Shown: positions 7,272 to 16,710 of the stretch, piece by piece | Position numbering within the stretch: position 1 is the stretch's first letter | Layout of the letters: each line of letters opens with the position of its first letter | Assembly (NCBI GenBank): GCA_003223395.1 | Contig: QHUZ01000052.1 | Location: 25,822 to 89,821 of the forward strand | From: Gemmatimonadota bacterium | Lineage (GTDB): Bacteria; Gemmatimonadota; Gemmatimonadetes; Gemmatimonadales; GWC2-71-9 | Direction of reading: 5' to 3' | DNA: 64,000 bases | Notes under the pieces: model-generated | What the model was told of the DNA's origin: nothing | Seen by the model: the letters and a program-made list of their open reading frames with translations, nothing else | Database searches by the model: none | Translations under genes and position numbers: made by a program

Positions 7272-9554
7272 ATGATACGACGCGGACTCATCGTCGCGCT
7301 CGCGTGCGTCGCGCCGGGCGCAGCGGCGGCGCAGAACGTCTCCGAAGTCCAGGTCGCCCCTCCAACGGTGACCATCCGCGTCGGGGAACGCAGTGGTTTG
7401 CTCGCCACGGCGTTCGATCGCATCGGGAATGTCATCCCCACCGTCCGCATCATCTGGTCGTCCAACAACGTCAACATCGCGAAGGTCGATAACAGCGGCA
7501 CGGTCACGGGGGTCGCCAACGGCGTGGCCATCATCGAGGCCCGCGTAGGCGCCCGCCGCGGCCAGGCCGCGGTCCAGGTCACGGGGGGAGCCGCTCCTGC
7601 TCCGCCAGCTGCCCCCCCGGCCGGTCCGCCCGCGCCGCCCCCACCCCCCCCGGGTCCGGACCCATTTGCGGGGCAACCGCCGGGCAGTGGACCGGCCGCG
7701 GCGCTGCGGCTCGAGCCGGGGGTCGTCTACCTGCTGCCGTCGGAGAATTGGCGCGTCTCCCCGCGGGCACTGCGGGAGGACGGTTCTCCGGCGGCGCCCG
7801 TCATGGTCGTCTGGACGTCGTTGAGCCCGGCCGTGGCGAGCGTCGATCAAAGTGGGAATGTAGTAGCGCTCTCGCCTGGTCAGGGCACGATCCAGGCGAC
7901 CGCTTCGGGCGCTGGGGGGCTCACTGCAACCGCGCCGGTGGTCGTGCAGCAGGCGGAATTCACGGTGCGGGAGGGCTCACCCCTGATGCTCTCGCCGGGC
8001 GAAGTCGACACGGTGCACGTGGTCGTCGCCGCGCAGAGCAACCGGACGGTCAATCCGCTCGTGTTGCAGTGGTCGTCCAGCGATCAGAGCGTGGCGCGCG
8101 TCAGCCTCGCGGGCGCGGTGACCGCAGCCGGGCCGGGCAAAGCGATCCTGACCGTCTCAGGGTTGCTACAGAGCAAGAGCATCGAAGTGTCGGTCCATCC
8201 AGTGGTGGCCAAGCTCACAGTTCTCCCCAGGCTCTCGGAGGAGGTTCAGGTACCACTGACCGGCAGCACTAAATTCGAGGCGCACGCCCTCACGGCCGAC
8301 AACGCACCGGTTCCGGAAGCGCCTTTCCGTTGGACCGTCACGGATCCTGGGATCGCGAGCTTCGACGTGAAGACCGGACTCCTGACGGGTCGCGCGGTGG
8401 GGAAGACGCAGCTGATGGTGCGGGGGCCGGGCGCTGGTCTCGTCGTGACCTGGAGTGTCAGCGTGATCGCCGGCTCGGTGAAGTTCACCGAGGCCCGCGT
8501 GGGGCTCGGAGTGAATCAGCGGCGCACCCTGCGCGCCAACTACGCCGACGACCAGGGGAACGTGCTCGGCCCCGCCTCCAACCTCACCTGGAACAGCGAC
8601 AGTCCGCAGGTCGCGACCGTGGGGGAAGACGGCACGGTTGCCGGCGCCGGGTATGGGCATGCGAAGATCACGGCCAGTGCCCCTGGCGGGAAGACCGCAG
8701 TCGCGGACGTGTACGTCGTCGGCGAGATCCTCGTCGCCAGCTCGCGGGGGAACCCGCCCGGCAAGTTCCAGCTCTATGCCGTGGACCGCTCCAACCTCGC
8801 CCAGCTCACGAAGCTCACCCCCGACACGACGTCGGCGAGCGATCCGGCCTTCTCTCCCGATGGCTCGCGCATCGCATTCGTTTCCCAGCGCGATGGCAAC
8901 CCCGAGATCTACGTGATGAACGCGGACGGGACGGGGTCCACGCGGATCACGAACGACCCGCAGGCCGATGGCCGGCCGTCGTTCACGCCGGACGGCCAGG
9001 CGTTGGTCTTCCATTCCGCGCGGACCGCGGGGAAACAGCAGATCTGGTTCGTCAATGTGGATGGCGCCGGCCTGACTCAGCTGACCCGCGACTCGGTCAA
9101 CGCCATGCCCACAGTGTCGCCCGACGGGCAGACCATCGCGTACGTCTCGACGCGCAACAAAGAGTCGCACATCTGGCTAATGGCGCGGGATGGCTCCAAT
9201 CAACGGCAGTTCACGCGCGGCCTGCAGCAGCGCGAGTCCGACCCCCGTTTCCTGCGCGATGGCGCCCTGGCCTATCTCGCGGAGCGGCGTGAAAACAACC
9301 GCACCGTTCAGCAGGTGATGCGAGCCGATCTCGCGACGGGTGCGACGACGGCGATCACGGGCACGGACCTGGCGATTGCCTCGTTTGCGGTCTCGCCCGC
9401 CGGCGACCTGGTCGCGCTCGTCGTGAACGCCGAGCCGCAGAACCGCCGCAATCCCACGTATCGCGTGTACATCCAGCCGGTGAGCTCCGCGACGCCGATC
9501 CCCGTACCCGCCACGGGGACGGAGCAGATGATTACGCCGACGTTCCGGCCCTAG
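7272..9554 (+). CDS. Secreted protein with BIG2-type Ig-like domains and C-terminal TolB-like beta-propeller
   Basis: A 760-residue exported protein with a Sec signal (MIRRGLIVALACVAPGAAAAQ). A first bacterial Ig-like domain (about 22-100; VTIRVGERSGLLATAF, VDNSGTVTGV) is followed by a Pro-rich linker (about 103-135) encoded over a C8 run. Several more BIG2-like repeats follow, with recurring WSS and VAxVxxxGxV signatures. From about 490 to the end are WD40/TolB-like blades (DPAFSPDGSRIAFVSQRDGNPEIYV style, cut here into shorter motifs SPDG, IYVM, IAYVS). It probably binds surface or periplasmic ligands. A TTGACA hexamer sits at 7234-7239 but I see no convincing -10. Confidence 0.88.
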   Translation: MIRRGLIVALACVAPGAAAAQNVSEVQVAPPTVTIRVGERSGLLATAFDRIGNVIPTVRIIWSSNNVNIAKVDNSGTVTGVANGVAIIEARVGARRGQAAVQVTGGAAPAPPAAPPAGPPAPPPPPPGPDPFAGQPPGSGPAAALRLEPGVVYLLPSENWRVSPRALREDGSPAAPVMVVWTSLSPAVASVDQSGNVVALSPGQGTIQATASGAGGLTATAPVVVQQAEFTVREGSPLMLSPGEVDTVHVVVAAQSNRTVNPLVLQWSSSDQSVARVSLAGAVTAAGPGKAILTVSGLLQSKSIEVSVHPVVAKLTVLPRLSEEVQVPLTGSTKFEAHALTADNAPVPEAPFRWTVTDPGIASFDVKTGLLTGRAVGKTQLMVRGPGAGLVVTWSVSVIAGSVKFTEARVGLGVNQRRTLRANYADDQGNVLGPASNLTWNSDSPQVATVGEDGTVAGAGYGHAKITASAPGGKTAVADVYVVGEILVASSRGNPPGKFQLYAVDRSNLAQLTKLTPDTTSASDPAFSPDGSRIAFVSQRDGNPEIYVMNADGTGSTRITNDPQADGRPSFTPDGQALVFHSARTAGKQQIWFVNVDGAGLTQLTRDSVNAMPTVSPDGQTIAYVSTRNKESHIWLMARDGSNQRQFTRGLQQRESDPRFLRDGALAYLAERRENNRTVQQVMRADLATGATTAITGTDLAIASFAVSPAGDLVALVVNAEPQNRRNPTYRVYIQPVSSATPIPVPATGTEQMITPTFRP

Positions 9555-9567
9555 ATTTCAGGCGCCC

Positions 9568-10617
9568 ATGCGCGCCTGCGTTCTCACCGCCACCGGCGGA
9601 ATAGACAAACTCGCCATCATCGATGTTCCTGACGCCTCCGCGCCCGGGGCGGGAGAGGTGCGCGTCCGCATTCGCGCCGCGGCTCTGAACCACCTCGATT
9701 TGTTCGTCGCAGACGGACTTCCGGGCGGGGGGACCGCGGAGCGCTTTCCGTTTGTCGTCGGCGCCGACGGCGCCGGGGTTGTCGAAACCGTCGGCCCCGG
9801 CGTCACCAACGTGCAGCCCGCCGATCGGGTGCTCATCAATCCGGGCATCTCCGATTGCACGTGCGAATTCTGCCGCGCGGGCGAGCATTCGCTCTGCGTG
9901 AACTATCGACTCTTGGGCGAACACCTCCCGGGGACAATGGCCGAGCTGGTGACGGTACCGGCGCAAAACGTGGTGCGCGGGCCCAACCTGTCCCCGGCGC
10001 TCACCTGGGCGGAAGCCGCGGCGTTCTCGCTTGTGACGCTGACCGCCTGGCGGATGCTCGTGACACGGGCGCAGCTCAAGGCCGGCGAGACGGCGCTCAT
10101 TTGGGGAATCGGCGGGGGCGTGTCCTTGACCGCGATGCGCATCGCCAAGCTCGTCGGCGCGCGGGTCATCGTGACCTCCTCGGACGACGCCAAACTTGCC
10201 GCGGCGAAGCAGCTCGGCGCGGATGTGACCCTCAACCACCGCACCCAACAGGTGGCCGCCGAGGTGCGTGCCCTGACCAACAAGCGCGGCGTGGATGTCG
10301 TGGTCGAGAATGTCGGAGCCGCGACGTGGGACGACTCGCTCCGCTGTCTCCGGCGCGGGGGCCGACTGGTGACCTGTGGTGCGACATCCGGGCCGCAGGT
10401 CCATCTCGATCTGCGGCGGGTGTTCTGGCATCATTGGAGCATCCTGGGTTCGACGATGGGGAATGCGGCGGAGTACGCGGAGGTCGTCGGACGGCTGGCG
10501 AAGGGAGAGTTGCGACCGGTTGTCGATCGCGTCTATCCGCTGGACCACGCACGAGATGCATACGAGCGATTGGCCCGGGGCGAGCAGCTCGGTAAGCTGG
10601 TCGTGGAGTTGCCTTAA
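9568..10617 (+). CDS. MDR-family zinc-binding alcohol dehydrogenase/quinone oxidoreductase
   Basis: A 349-residue medium-chain dehydrogenase/reductase. The GroES-like catalytic domain (about 1-150) contains a structural zinc site CTCEFCRAGEHSLC (CxCx2Cx7C). The expected catalytic-zinc Cys is replaced (NHLDLF), as in quinone oxidoreductase relatives. The Rossmann domain (about 150-290) has GIGGGVS and VTSSDDAKL for NAD(P)H. Substrate unknown. It starts 13 bp after the Ig-like/propeller gene. Confidence 0.88.
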   Translation: MRACVLTATGGIDKLAIIDVPDASAPGAGEVRVRIRAAALNHLDLFVADGLPGGGTAERFPFVVGADGAGVVETVGPGVTNVQPADRVLINPGISDCTCEFCRAGEHSLCVNYRLLGEHLPGTMAELVTVPAQNVVRGPNLSPALTWAEAAAFSLVTLTAWRMLVTRAQLKAGETALIWGIGGGVSLTAMRIAKLVGARVIVTSSDDAKLAAAKQLGADVTLNHRTQQVAAEVRALTNKRGVDVVVENVGAATWDDSLRCLRRGGRLVTCGATSGPQVHLDLRRVFWHHWSILGSTMGNAAEYAEVVGRLAKGELRPVVDRVYPLDHARDAYERLARGEQLGKLVVELP

Positions 10618-10671
10618 AGAGCCTAAGTATTTAATTTTTATCATCTTACACCTCTCCGATACCGATCTCAC

Positions 10672-13194
10672 ATGACAGGACCGAACGTCCGCGAACGGAT
10701 ACTCCCTCGCCTGATCGAGGACGAGCTCAAAGAGTCGTTCCTCGACTATTCGATGAGCGTCATCGTGCAGCGCGCGCTGCCCGATGTCCGCGACGGCCTG
10801 AAGCCCGTGCACCGCCGGATCCTCTACGCGATGAACGAGCTGGGGCTCGTTCCCGGCCGTCCGTACAAGAAGAGCGCGACGGTCGTGGGTGATGTGCTCG
10901 GCAAGTACCATCCTCATGGCGACGTCGCGCTGTACGACACCCTGGTGCGGATGGTCCAGGATTTCTCCCTGCGCTACCCGCTGGTAGATGGGCAGGGGAA
11001 TTTCGGATCGGTCGACGGCGACTCCGCTGCGGCGTACCGCTACACCGAAGCGCGCCTCACCCGCGTCGCGATGACGATGCTGGAGGACATCGACAAGAAC
11101 ACCGTCGCGTTCGTCCCGAACTTCGACGACCGGCTGCAGGAGCCGACGGTGCTGCCCGGCCGGCTGCCCAACCTGCTCGTCAACGGTTCCGCGGGCATCG
11201 CGGTCGGCATGACCACGAACATCCCGCCGCACAACCTGAGCGAGGTCGTGCAGGCCGTGGTGCATCTGGTGGACCACCCGACCGCGACGATCAAGGACAT
11301 CAGGAAGTTCATCAAAGGCCCCGACTTCCCGACCGGGGCGATCATCTACGGCCGCGACGGGATCAAGGAGTGTTACGAGAAGGGTCGTGGGCGCATCGTC
11401 ATCCGTGCTCGCGCCATCGCGGAAGAGAAGGAATCGACCGGCAAGCAACAGATCGTCGTCACCGAGTTCCCCTATCAGGTCAGTCCCGAGCGCGTGCACG
11501 AGCAGATTCGCGACCTCGCGCTCGCCAAAAAACTCGAAGGCATCAGCGACGTCCGGAACGAGTCCGATAAGGAAGGGATCCGGCTCGTGATCGAGCTGAA
11601 GCGCGACGTCATACCCATGGTCGTGCTCAATCAGCTCTACAAGCACACGCAGATGCAGCAGACGTTCGGCGCCATCATGCTGGCCCTGGTGGACGGTACG
11701 CCGAAGGAGCTGACACTCCTCGAGCTGCTGCAGCACTTCATCGAGCACCGCCATACCGTCATCACCCGGCGCACCGAGTTCGAGCTGCAGCGTGCGCAGG
11801 ATCGCGAGCACATCCTCGAAGGCTTGAAGATCGCCGTCGACAACATCGACGAAGTCATCAAGCTCATCAAGAAATCGAAGGACACACCGAGCGCCGATGC
11901 GGCGTTGCGGAAGCGGTTCAAGCTGTCGGAGAAGCAGTCGGCCGAAATCCTCAACATGCGGCTGGCGCGGCTCACCGCTCTGGAGATCACGAAGCTCGAG
12001 GAGGAGCTGAAGGACGTCCGCAAATTCATCAAGGAGTGCAGGGAGATCCTGGCCTCCAAGCCGCGGCGCATGAAGATCCTGAAGGAAGAGCTCACCGAGC
12101 TGGCGCACGGCTTCGGCGACGAGCGGCGCACGGAGATCGTGGCCGATCAGGGCGAGTTCTCGATCGAGGACCTGATCGCCGAAGAGGACATGGTGATCAC
12201 CGTGTCCCACGCCGGCTACATCAAGCGGCTTCCCGTCTCGGCGTACCGGCGGCAGCGGCGCGGCGGCAAGGGCGTGATCGCCGCCCACCAGAAGGAAGAC
12301 GACTGGGTCGAGCACCTCTTCATCGCGTCGACGCACGACTACGTGATGTTCTTCACCGAACAGGGGCAGTGTTACTGGCTCAAGGTGCACGAGATCGGAC
12401 AGGCGGCGCGTGCCGCGCGCGGCAAGCCGATCCTGTCGTGCGTCGCCATGAAGCCCGACGAGCGGCTCGCCGCGCTGGTGCCCGTGCGGGAGTTCTCCGA
12501 AGATCAGTTCCTGCTGTTCACCACGAAGGACGGCGTGGTCAAGAAGACGGTGCTGTCGGAGTTTGGGAACCCGCGCTCGGTCGGCATTCGCGCCATCAAC
12601 ATCGAGAAGGGCGACGAGCTGATCGACGTGCAGGTCACGGACGGCAAGAACGACATCGTGCTGGCGACCGGGCACGGCATGAGCATCCGCTTCCACGAGA
12701 AAGACGTGCGCGACATGGGCCGCACGGCGACCGGCGTCAAGGGCATCGCGCTCGACAAGAAAGACCACGTCATCGACATGGTCGTCGTGCGCCGCAAGTC
12801 CACGCTGCTCACCGTGACCGAGAAGGGGATGGGCAAGCGCTCGGAGCTGGATGAATACCGCGTGCAGCATCGCGGCGGCCGCGGCATCATCACGCTGAAA
12901 CGCAACGAGAAGACCGGCGACATCGTGGCGTTGAAAGAGGTGCTGCCCGACGACGAGCTGATGATGATCACCAAGAAGGGGATCATGATCCGGGTACCGG
13001 TTGAGGGGATCCGCATTTCCGGCCGCAACACCCAGGGCGTGAAGGTCATGAACCTGACGCCGGGCGACCTCGTCGTCGATGTGGCGCGTGTCGTGAAAGA
13101 AGATGAAGACGAGGAGATCGACGAGGACGAGCACGAGACGCCGCCACCCAAGTCCAAGTCCAAGCCCAAGCCCAAGCCGAAGCCCAAGAAGTAG
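10672..13194 (+). CDS. gyrA: DNA gyrase subunit A
   Basis: An 840-residue type II topoisomerase subunit for ATP-driven negative supercoiling with GyrB. The winged-helix and tower domains occupy about 1-500. The catalytic tyrosine is Tyr124 in [11 protein letters not shown]. The GyrA box QRRGGKG begins at Gln528 and marks gyrase rather than topoisomerase IV; six C-terminal beta-pinwheel blades run to about 805. The quinolone-determining loop reads [12 protein letters not shown]: Val85 replaces the usual Ser/Ala (E. coli Ser83) and Asp89 is kept. The tail is an acidic stretch and then a Lys/Pro repeat. gyrB is not adjacent. The 54-bp leader (10618-10671) is AT-rich and probably holds the promoter. 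Confidence 0.96.
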   Translation: MTGPNVRERILPRLIEDELKESFLDYSMSVIVQRALPDVRDGLKPVHRRILYAMNELGLVPGRPYKKSATVVGDVLGKYHPHGDVALYDTLVRMVQDFSLRYPLVDGQGNFGSVDGDSAAAYRYTEARLTRVAMTMLEDIDKNTVAFVPNFDDRLQEPTVLPGRLPNLLVNGSAGIAVGMTTNIPPHNLSEVVQAVVHLVDHPTATIKDIRKFIKGPDFPTGAIIYGRDGIKECYEKGRGRIVIRARAIAEEKESTGKQQIVVTEFPYQVSPERVHEQIRDLALAKKLEGISDVRNESDKEGIRLVIELKRDVIPMVVLNQLYKHTQMQQTFGAIMLALVDGTPKELTLLELLQHFIEHRHTVITRRTEFELQRAQDREHILEGLKIAVDNIDEVIKLIKKSKDTPSADAALRKRFKLSEKQSAEILNMRLARLTALEITKLEEELKDVRKFIKECREILASKPRRMKILKEELTELAHGFGDERRTEIVADQGEFSIEDLIAEEDMVITVSHAGYIKRLPVSAYRRQRRGGKGVIAAHQKEDDWVEHLFIASTHDYVMFFTEQGQCYWLKVHEIGQAARAARGKPILSCVAMKPDERLAALVPVREFSEDQFLLFTTKDGVVKKTVLSEFGNPRSVGIRAINIEKGDELIDVQVTDGKNDIVLATGHGMSIRFHEKDVRDMGRTATGVKGIALDKKDHVIDMVVVRRKSTLLTVTEKGMGKRSELDEYRVQHRGGRGIITLKRNEKTGDIVALKEVLPDDELMMITKKGIMIRVPVEGIRISGRNTQGVKVMNLTPGDLVVDVARVVKEDEDEEIDEDEHETPPPKSKSKPKPKPKPKK

Positions 13195-13195
13195 C

Positions 13196-14131
13196 GTGGT
13201 CACTTCCCAGGACATCCAGGAAGCCGCAGCCGGCCTGCGGGGCATCGCGCGCCGCACTCCGCTCCTCTATGTCGAGGAGTTGGGCGCCCATCTCAAGCTC
13301 GAGAACGAACAGCCGATCGGCGCGTTCAAGATCCGCGGCGCCTACAACGCCATCCGGAAACTCCCCGACGCCGTGCGCAAGCGCGGCGTCATCACGTTTT
13401 CGTCGGGAAATCACGGGCAGGCGGTGGCGTACGCCGCGAAGCAATTCGGCGTGCGGGCGGTGATCGTGATGCCGGAAACGACGCCCGCGGTGAAAGTCGA
13501 CGGGGTCAAGAAGTGGGGCGGGGAGGTCGTCTTCGCGGGCCGCACGTCCGAGGATCGGCGCATCAAGGCGGAGGAGATCGCCCGCACGGAACAGCTCGCG
13601 ATCGTACCGCCGTTCGATCATCCCGACATCGTGGCGGGCCAGGCGACCGTCGCGCTCGAAATCGTCGAGCAGCTTCCTGAGGTCGAGACGGTGGTCGTCC
13701 CGGTAGGCGGCGGCGGCCTGATTTCGGGCGTCGTGACGGGTCTCACCGCAGCGGGCAGCAAGGCCGCGGTGTGGGGGGTCGAGCCGGCCGGCGCGCCCAA
13801 GCTGCACCACTCGCTCGCGGCCGGAACAGTCGTCCATCTCGAGCGCACCAGCAGCATCGCCGACGGTCTGATCACGCTCAACGTCGGCGACGTGCCGTTT
13901 GCCGAGCTGACGCGGGAGAAAGACCGGCTGCGGGGGGTCGTCCTGGTGGAGGATGACAGTATCCGCGCCGCCGTGCAGTTTCTATGGCGCACCTGCCGAC
14001 TCGCGGTCGAGCCGTCGGGCGCGGCCACGACGGCGGCCCTCCTCGCCGGCGCGGTGCCACGCTCCCGCACCACGGTGCTCGTGGTCAGCGGTGGCAACGT
14101 GGATCGCTCGCTTCTCGAGGCAACGGATTGA
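13196..14131 (+). CDS. Threonine/serine dehydratase-like PLP enzyme (fold type II)
   Basis: A 311-residue pyridoxal-phosphate enzyme. PLP lysine Lys45 lies in GAFKIRGA, followed by TFSSGNHGQAVA (substrate and phosphate loop) and the glycine-rich VVPVGGGGLISG. It lacks the C-terminal ACT/regulatory domain of biosynthetic IlvA, so it resembles catabolic threonine dehydratase or serine racemase. I chose GTG 13196, two bases after the gyrA stop, because longer starts would lie inside the gyrA tail. Its stop overlaps the next start by 1 nt. Confidence 0.88.
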   Translation: MVTSQDIQEAAAGLRGIARRTPLLYVEELGAHLKLENEQPIGAFKIRGAYNAIRKLPDAVRKRGVITFSSGNHGQAVAYAAKQFGVRAVIVMPETTPAVKVDGVKKWGGEVVFAGRTSEDRRIKAEEIARTEQLAIVPPFDHPDIVAGQATVALEIVEQLPEVETVVVPVGGGGLISGVVTGLTAAGSKAAVWGVEPAGAPKLHHSLAAGTVVHLERTSSIADGLITLNVGDVPFAELTREKDRLRGVVLVEDDSIRAAVQFLWRTCRLAVEPSGAATTAALLAGAVPRSRTTVLVVSGGNVDRSLLEATD

Positions 14132-15567
14132 TGGCTGGTCCCGCTACGCGAGTCCTGGTCGCCGACGACGACGCCTCGTTGGTCCAGACGCTGACCTGGA
14201 TCCTGAAGGAAAACGGATACGAGGTCGCGGTCTGCCCTGGAGGCGACGGACTCTTCGCGAAGCTCGAGGAGATCAAGCCCGCGATCCTGCTGCTCGATAT
14301 CATGATGCCCAAGGTGGACGGGCTGCAGCTGCTCGAGCGGCTCAAGCAGGACGAGCGCTACCGCGACCTGCCGGTGCTCATGGTGTCGTCCATGCCGCCG
14401 GAAGAAGCGACCGTCCGCGCGCTCGGCCTCGGCGCGGCCGACTTCATCTCCAAGCCGTTCCGGGTGCGGGAGCTGCTCGCGCGCGTCGAAGCGCACATCC
14501 GGGTCGGCCGCGCGCTCGCGCAGGCGCGGGAGGAAGCGCGCAGCCGGGCCGCGATGGTGGACATCCTTCACGAGGTGACCGACTCCCTCAAGCCGGACGA
14601 GATGTACCACATCCTCGCCCGCCGGGTGGCCCGCGCGCTCAACATCTCCAAATGCTCGATGGTGCTCGCGAAGCCCGGCGATCACCAGGGCGTGGTCGTG
14701 GCCGCGTATGAAAACCCGATGCTGCGCAATCTCCAGATCGAGCTGGCGCGCTACCCCGAGATCCGGAAGGCCGTGTCGAGCGGCCGGCTCGTCCTGGTCG
14801 AAGACGTGGCGACCGATCCTCTCTATGAAGAAGAACGGCGCCGCTGGGAGCGGGACGCGATCAAGGTGCCCACGCGCTCGGCCGTCGCCCTGCCGTTCTG
14901 GATGAAGGACCAGCAGATCGGCGTCTTCTTCCTGCGGACGACCGGCGACGATCCGCCGCTCACCCGGGCGGACGCGCAGTTCGCCGAGACGGTCATCAAG
15001 ACGGCGGTATCCGCAATCGAGAAGGCCTACGACTTCGAGAGCGCCGTGTCGGACAAGCAGCGGCTCGAGAAGCTCGCTTCCACCGACGCGCTGACCGGGT
15101 GCATGAACCGGCGCGCCCTGGCCGAGGCGCTGGCGCAGGAGCTGGACCGCGCGCGGCGTTACAGCCTGGCGCTGACGATCCTGCTCGCGGACATCGATCG
15201 TTTCAAATCGATCAACGACACGCGCGGCCACATCGCCGGCGACTCGGTGCTGCGGCAGGTCGGCGAGCTGCTGCGGCGCGAGGCGCGCTCGGTCGACATC
15301 GTGGCGCGGTATGGCGGCGAGGAGTTCGTCGTCGTGATGCCGGAGACGGCGCCGCACGGCGCCACGATCTTTGCCGAGCGCGTGCGCATGCGCGTCGCGA
15401 ACCGGGACTTCGCCGACCCCGGATCCGATCCGATCCAGCTCACAGTCAGCATCGGACTCGCATCGTTCCCGGACGATCGCGTCCACAGCGCGGACAGTTT
15501 CGTGTCGCTCGCCGATCAGGCCCTCTATCGCGCCAAGAACGAAGGGCGCAACTTGGTCCGGCAATGA
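14131..15567 (+). CDS. Response regulator with GAF and GGDEF domains (predicted diguanylate cyclase)
   Basis: A 478-residue cytoplasmic protein. The REC domain (about 5-120) has acidic pocket ADDD, phospho-acceptor Asp56 in LLLDIMMP and Lys in ISKPFR. A GAF domain follows (about 150-300; AMVDILHEVTDSL onward). The GGDEF domain (about 310-475) has active-site GGEEF (395-399), LTGCMNRRAL and DIDRFKSIND. An RSVD sequence five residues before GGEEF is an inhibitory I-site, so product feedback is expected. It should make cyclic di-GMP upon phosphorylation. ATG 14131 overlaps the previous stop (TGATG), and the Ser/Thr kinase follows with ATGA coupling. Confidence 0.93.
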   Translation: MAGPATRVLVADDDASLVQTLTWILKENGYEVAVCPGGDGLFAKLEEIKPAILLLDIMMPKVDGLQLLERLKQDERYRDLPVLMVSSMPPEEATVRALGLGAADFISKPFRVRELLARVEAHIRVGRALAQAREEARSRAAMVDILHEVTDSLKPDEMYHILARRVARALNISKCSMVLAKPGDHQGVVVAAYENPMLRNLQIELARYPEIRKAVSSGRLVLVEDVATDPLYEEERRRWERDAIKVPTRSAVALPFWMKDQQIGVFFLRTTGDDPPLTRADAQFAETVIKTAVSAIEKAYDFESAVSDKQRLEKLASTDALTGCMNRRALAEALAQELDRARRYSLALTILLADIDRFKSINDTRGHIAGDSVLRQVGELLRREARSVDIVARYGGEEFVVVMPETAPHGATIFAERVRMRVANRDFADPGSDPIQLTVSIGLASFPDDRVHSADSFVSLADQALYRAKNEGRNLVRQ

Positions 15568-16706
15568 GCGAGCGCCGCTGCCCGAAATGCGGATCCGTGT
15601 ATACCGACGCAGGCGCCCGCTTTTGTCCGAAGGACGGCAGCATGCTCGTGGAAATCCAGGCCCGGAAGCCCGCGGCTCCCCCTTCCCCCAAAGCGAGCGG
15701 GGGAAGCGGCACCGGCGTCCGGACACCGCTGCCGCCGGGGAAAGCCGGTCTCGACCGCGCCTCGAGTCTGTCCAATCAGATCCTGGACGCCCGCTATCAG
15801 GTGATGAAGAAGCTGGGCGAGGGTGGGATGTCGTATGTCTATCTCGCCAAGGAAATCTCGACCGGCGACACCGTCGCGATCAAAGTTCTCTCGCCGCGGC
15901 TAGCGTCGGACAAGAGCTCCGTCGAGCGCCTGCGGCGCGAAGCGGGACTCGCAATGCGGCTCGATCATCCCAACGTCTGCCGCATCCTGCGACTCGGCGA
16001 ATCGGAAGACGGGCTGATCTATCTGGTGATGCCGTTCCTGAAGGGCGAACTGCTGTCCGACCGGGAAGTGCGCGGCGGCCCGATGGACATGACGCTCGGC
16101 GTGACGTTGCTCAAGCAGATGTGCGCCGGCCTGCATCATGCCCATGAGCTGCAGATCATTCATCGCGACCTGAAGCCCGAGAACGTCATGCTGGTGCCGG
16201 ACGACGACGGCGGGGGGGGCGGAGGGGGCGCGGGGGGCGTCGAGCGCGCTGTGGTGATGGACTTCGGTCTTGCCAAGGAGCGGCGCGCCGATCCGGCGAT
16301 CGCCAAGCTGACCGCGACGGGGATCATCCTGGGCACGCCCGAGTTCATGAGTCCCGAGCAGATCCGCGGCAAACCGCTCGACGCGCGCAGCGACATCTAC
16401 GCCCTCGGCATCGTGGCGTTCGAGATGTTCACCGGCAAGCTGCCGTTCTCGGGCCGCAACGCGCAGGAAATGATGATCGCGCGGCTGCGGAGCCAGCCCA
16501 TCGCGATCCGCACCCTGCGTACCGACGTCCCCGACACGGTCGAGAAAGCACTCGCCAAGGCACTGCAGACGAATCCGGACAACCGCTTCTCGACCGCGAT
16601 CGAGTTTGCTGAAGCGCTGACGGGCTCTGCCCCCTCGTCGGGCGGCGGCGGCGGCGGCGGGGGCGGCGGCGGATTCCTCGGCAAGCTGAAGGAAAAGTTT
16701 TCGTGA
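15564..16706 (+). CDS. Ser/Thr protein kinase with N-terminal zinc-ribbon-like motif
   Basis: A 380-residue Hanks-type kinase. The N-terminus RRCPKCGSVYTD then RFCPKDG looks like a zinc ribbon with three Cys (6, 9, 21) and Asp24 where the fourth Cys is expected. The kinase domain spans about 75-350: LGEGGMSYVYLA P-loop, AIKVL lysine, HRDLKPEN catalytic loop (His200), DFG at Asp233 and GTPEFMSPEQ. A Gly-rich insert, encoded over a G8 run (16212-16219), lies between the catalytic loop and DFG. There is no transmembrane segment or sensor domain; the C-terminus is a poly-Gly run and FLGKLKEKFS. Overlap with the diguanylate cyclase gene suggests shared signalling. Confidence 0.92.
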   Translation: MSERRCPKCGSVYTDAGARFCPKDGSMLVEIQARKPAAPPSPKASGGSGTGVRTPLPPGKAGLDRASSLSNQILDARYQVMKKLGEGGMSYVYLAKEISTGDTVAIKVLSPRLASDKSSVERLRREAGLAMRLDHPNVCRILRLGESEDGLIYLVMPFLKGELLSDREVRGGPMDMTLGVTLLKQMCAGLHHAHELQIIHRDLKPENVMLVPDDDGGGGGGGAGGVERAVVMDFGLAKERRADPAIAKLTATGIILGTPEFMSPEQIRGKPLDARSDIYALGIVAFEMFTGKLPFSGRNAQEMMIARLRSQPIAIRTLRTDVPDTVEKALAKALQTNPDNRFSTAIEFAEALTGSAPSSGGGGGGGGGGGFLGKLKEKFS

Positions 16707-16710
16707 GGCC

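Noticed and set aside
9532..13257. A 1241-codon open frame on the minus strand.
   Set aside because: It lies antisense to the oxidoreductase and gyrA genes; open only because of high GC third positions, with no recognisable domain.
13618..15726. A 702-codon minus-strand frame.
   Set aside because: Antisense to the dehydratase, response regulator and kinase genes; composition is shadow-like.
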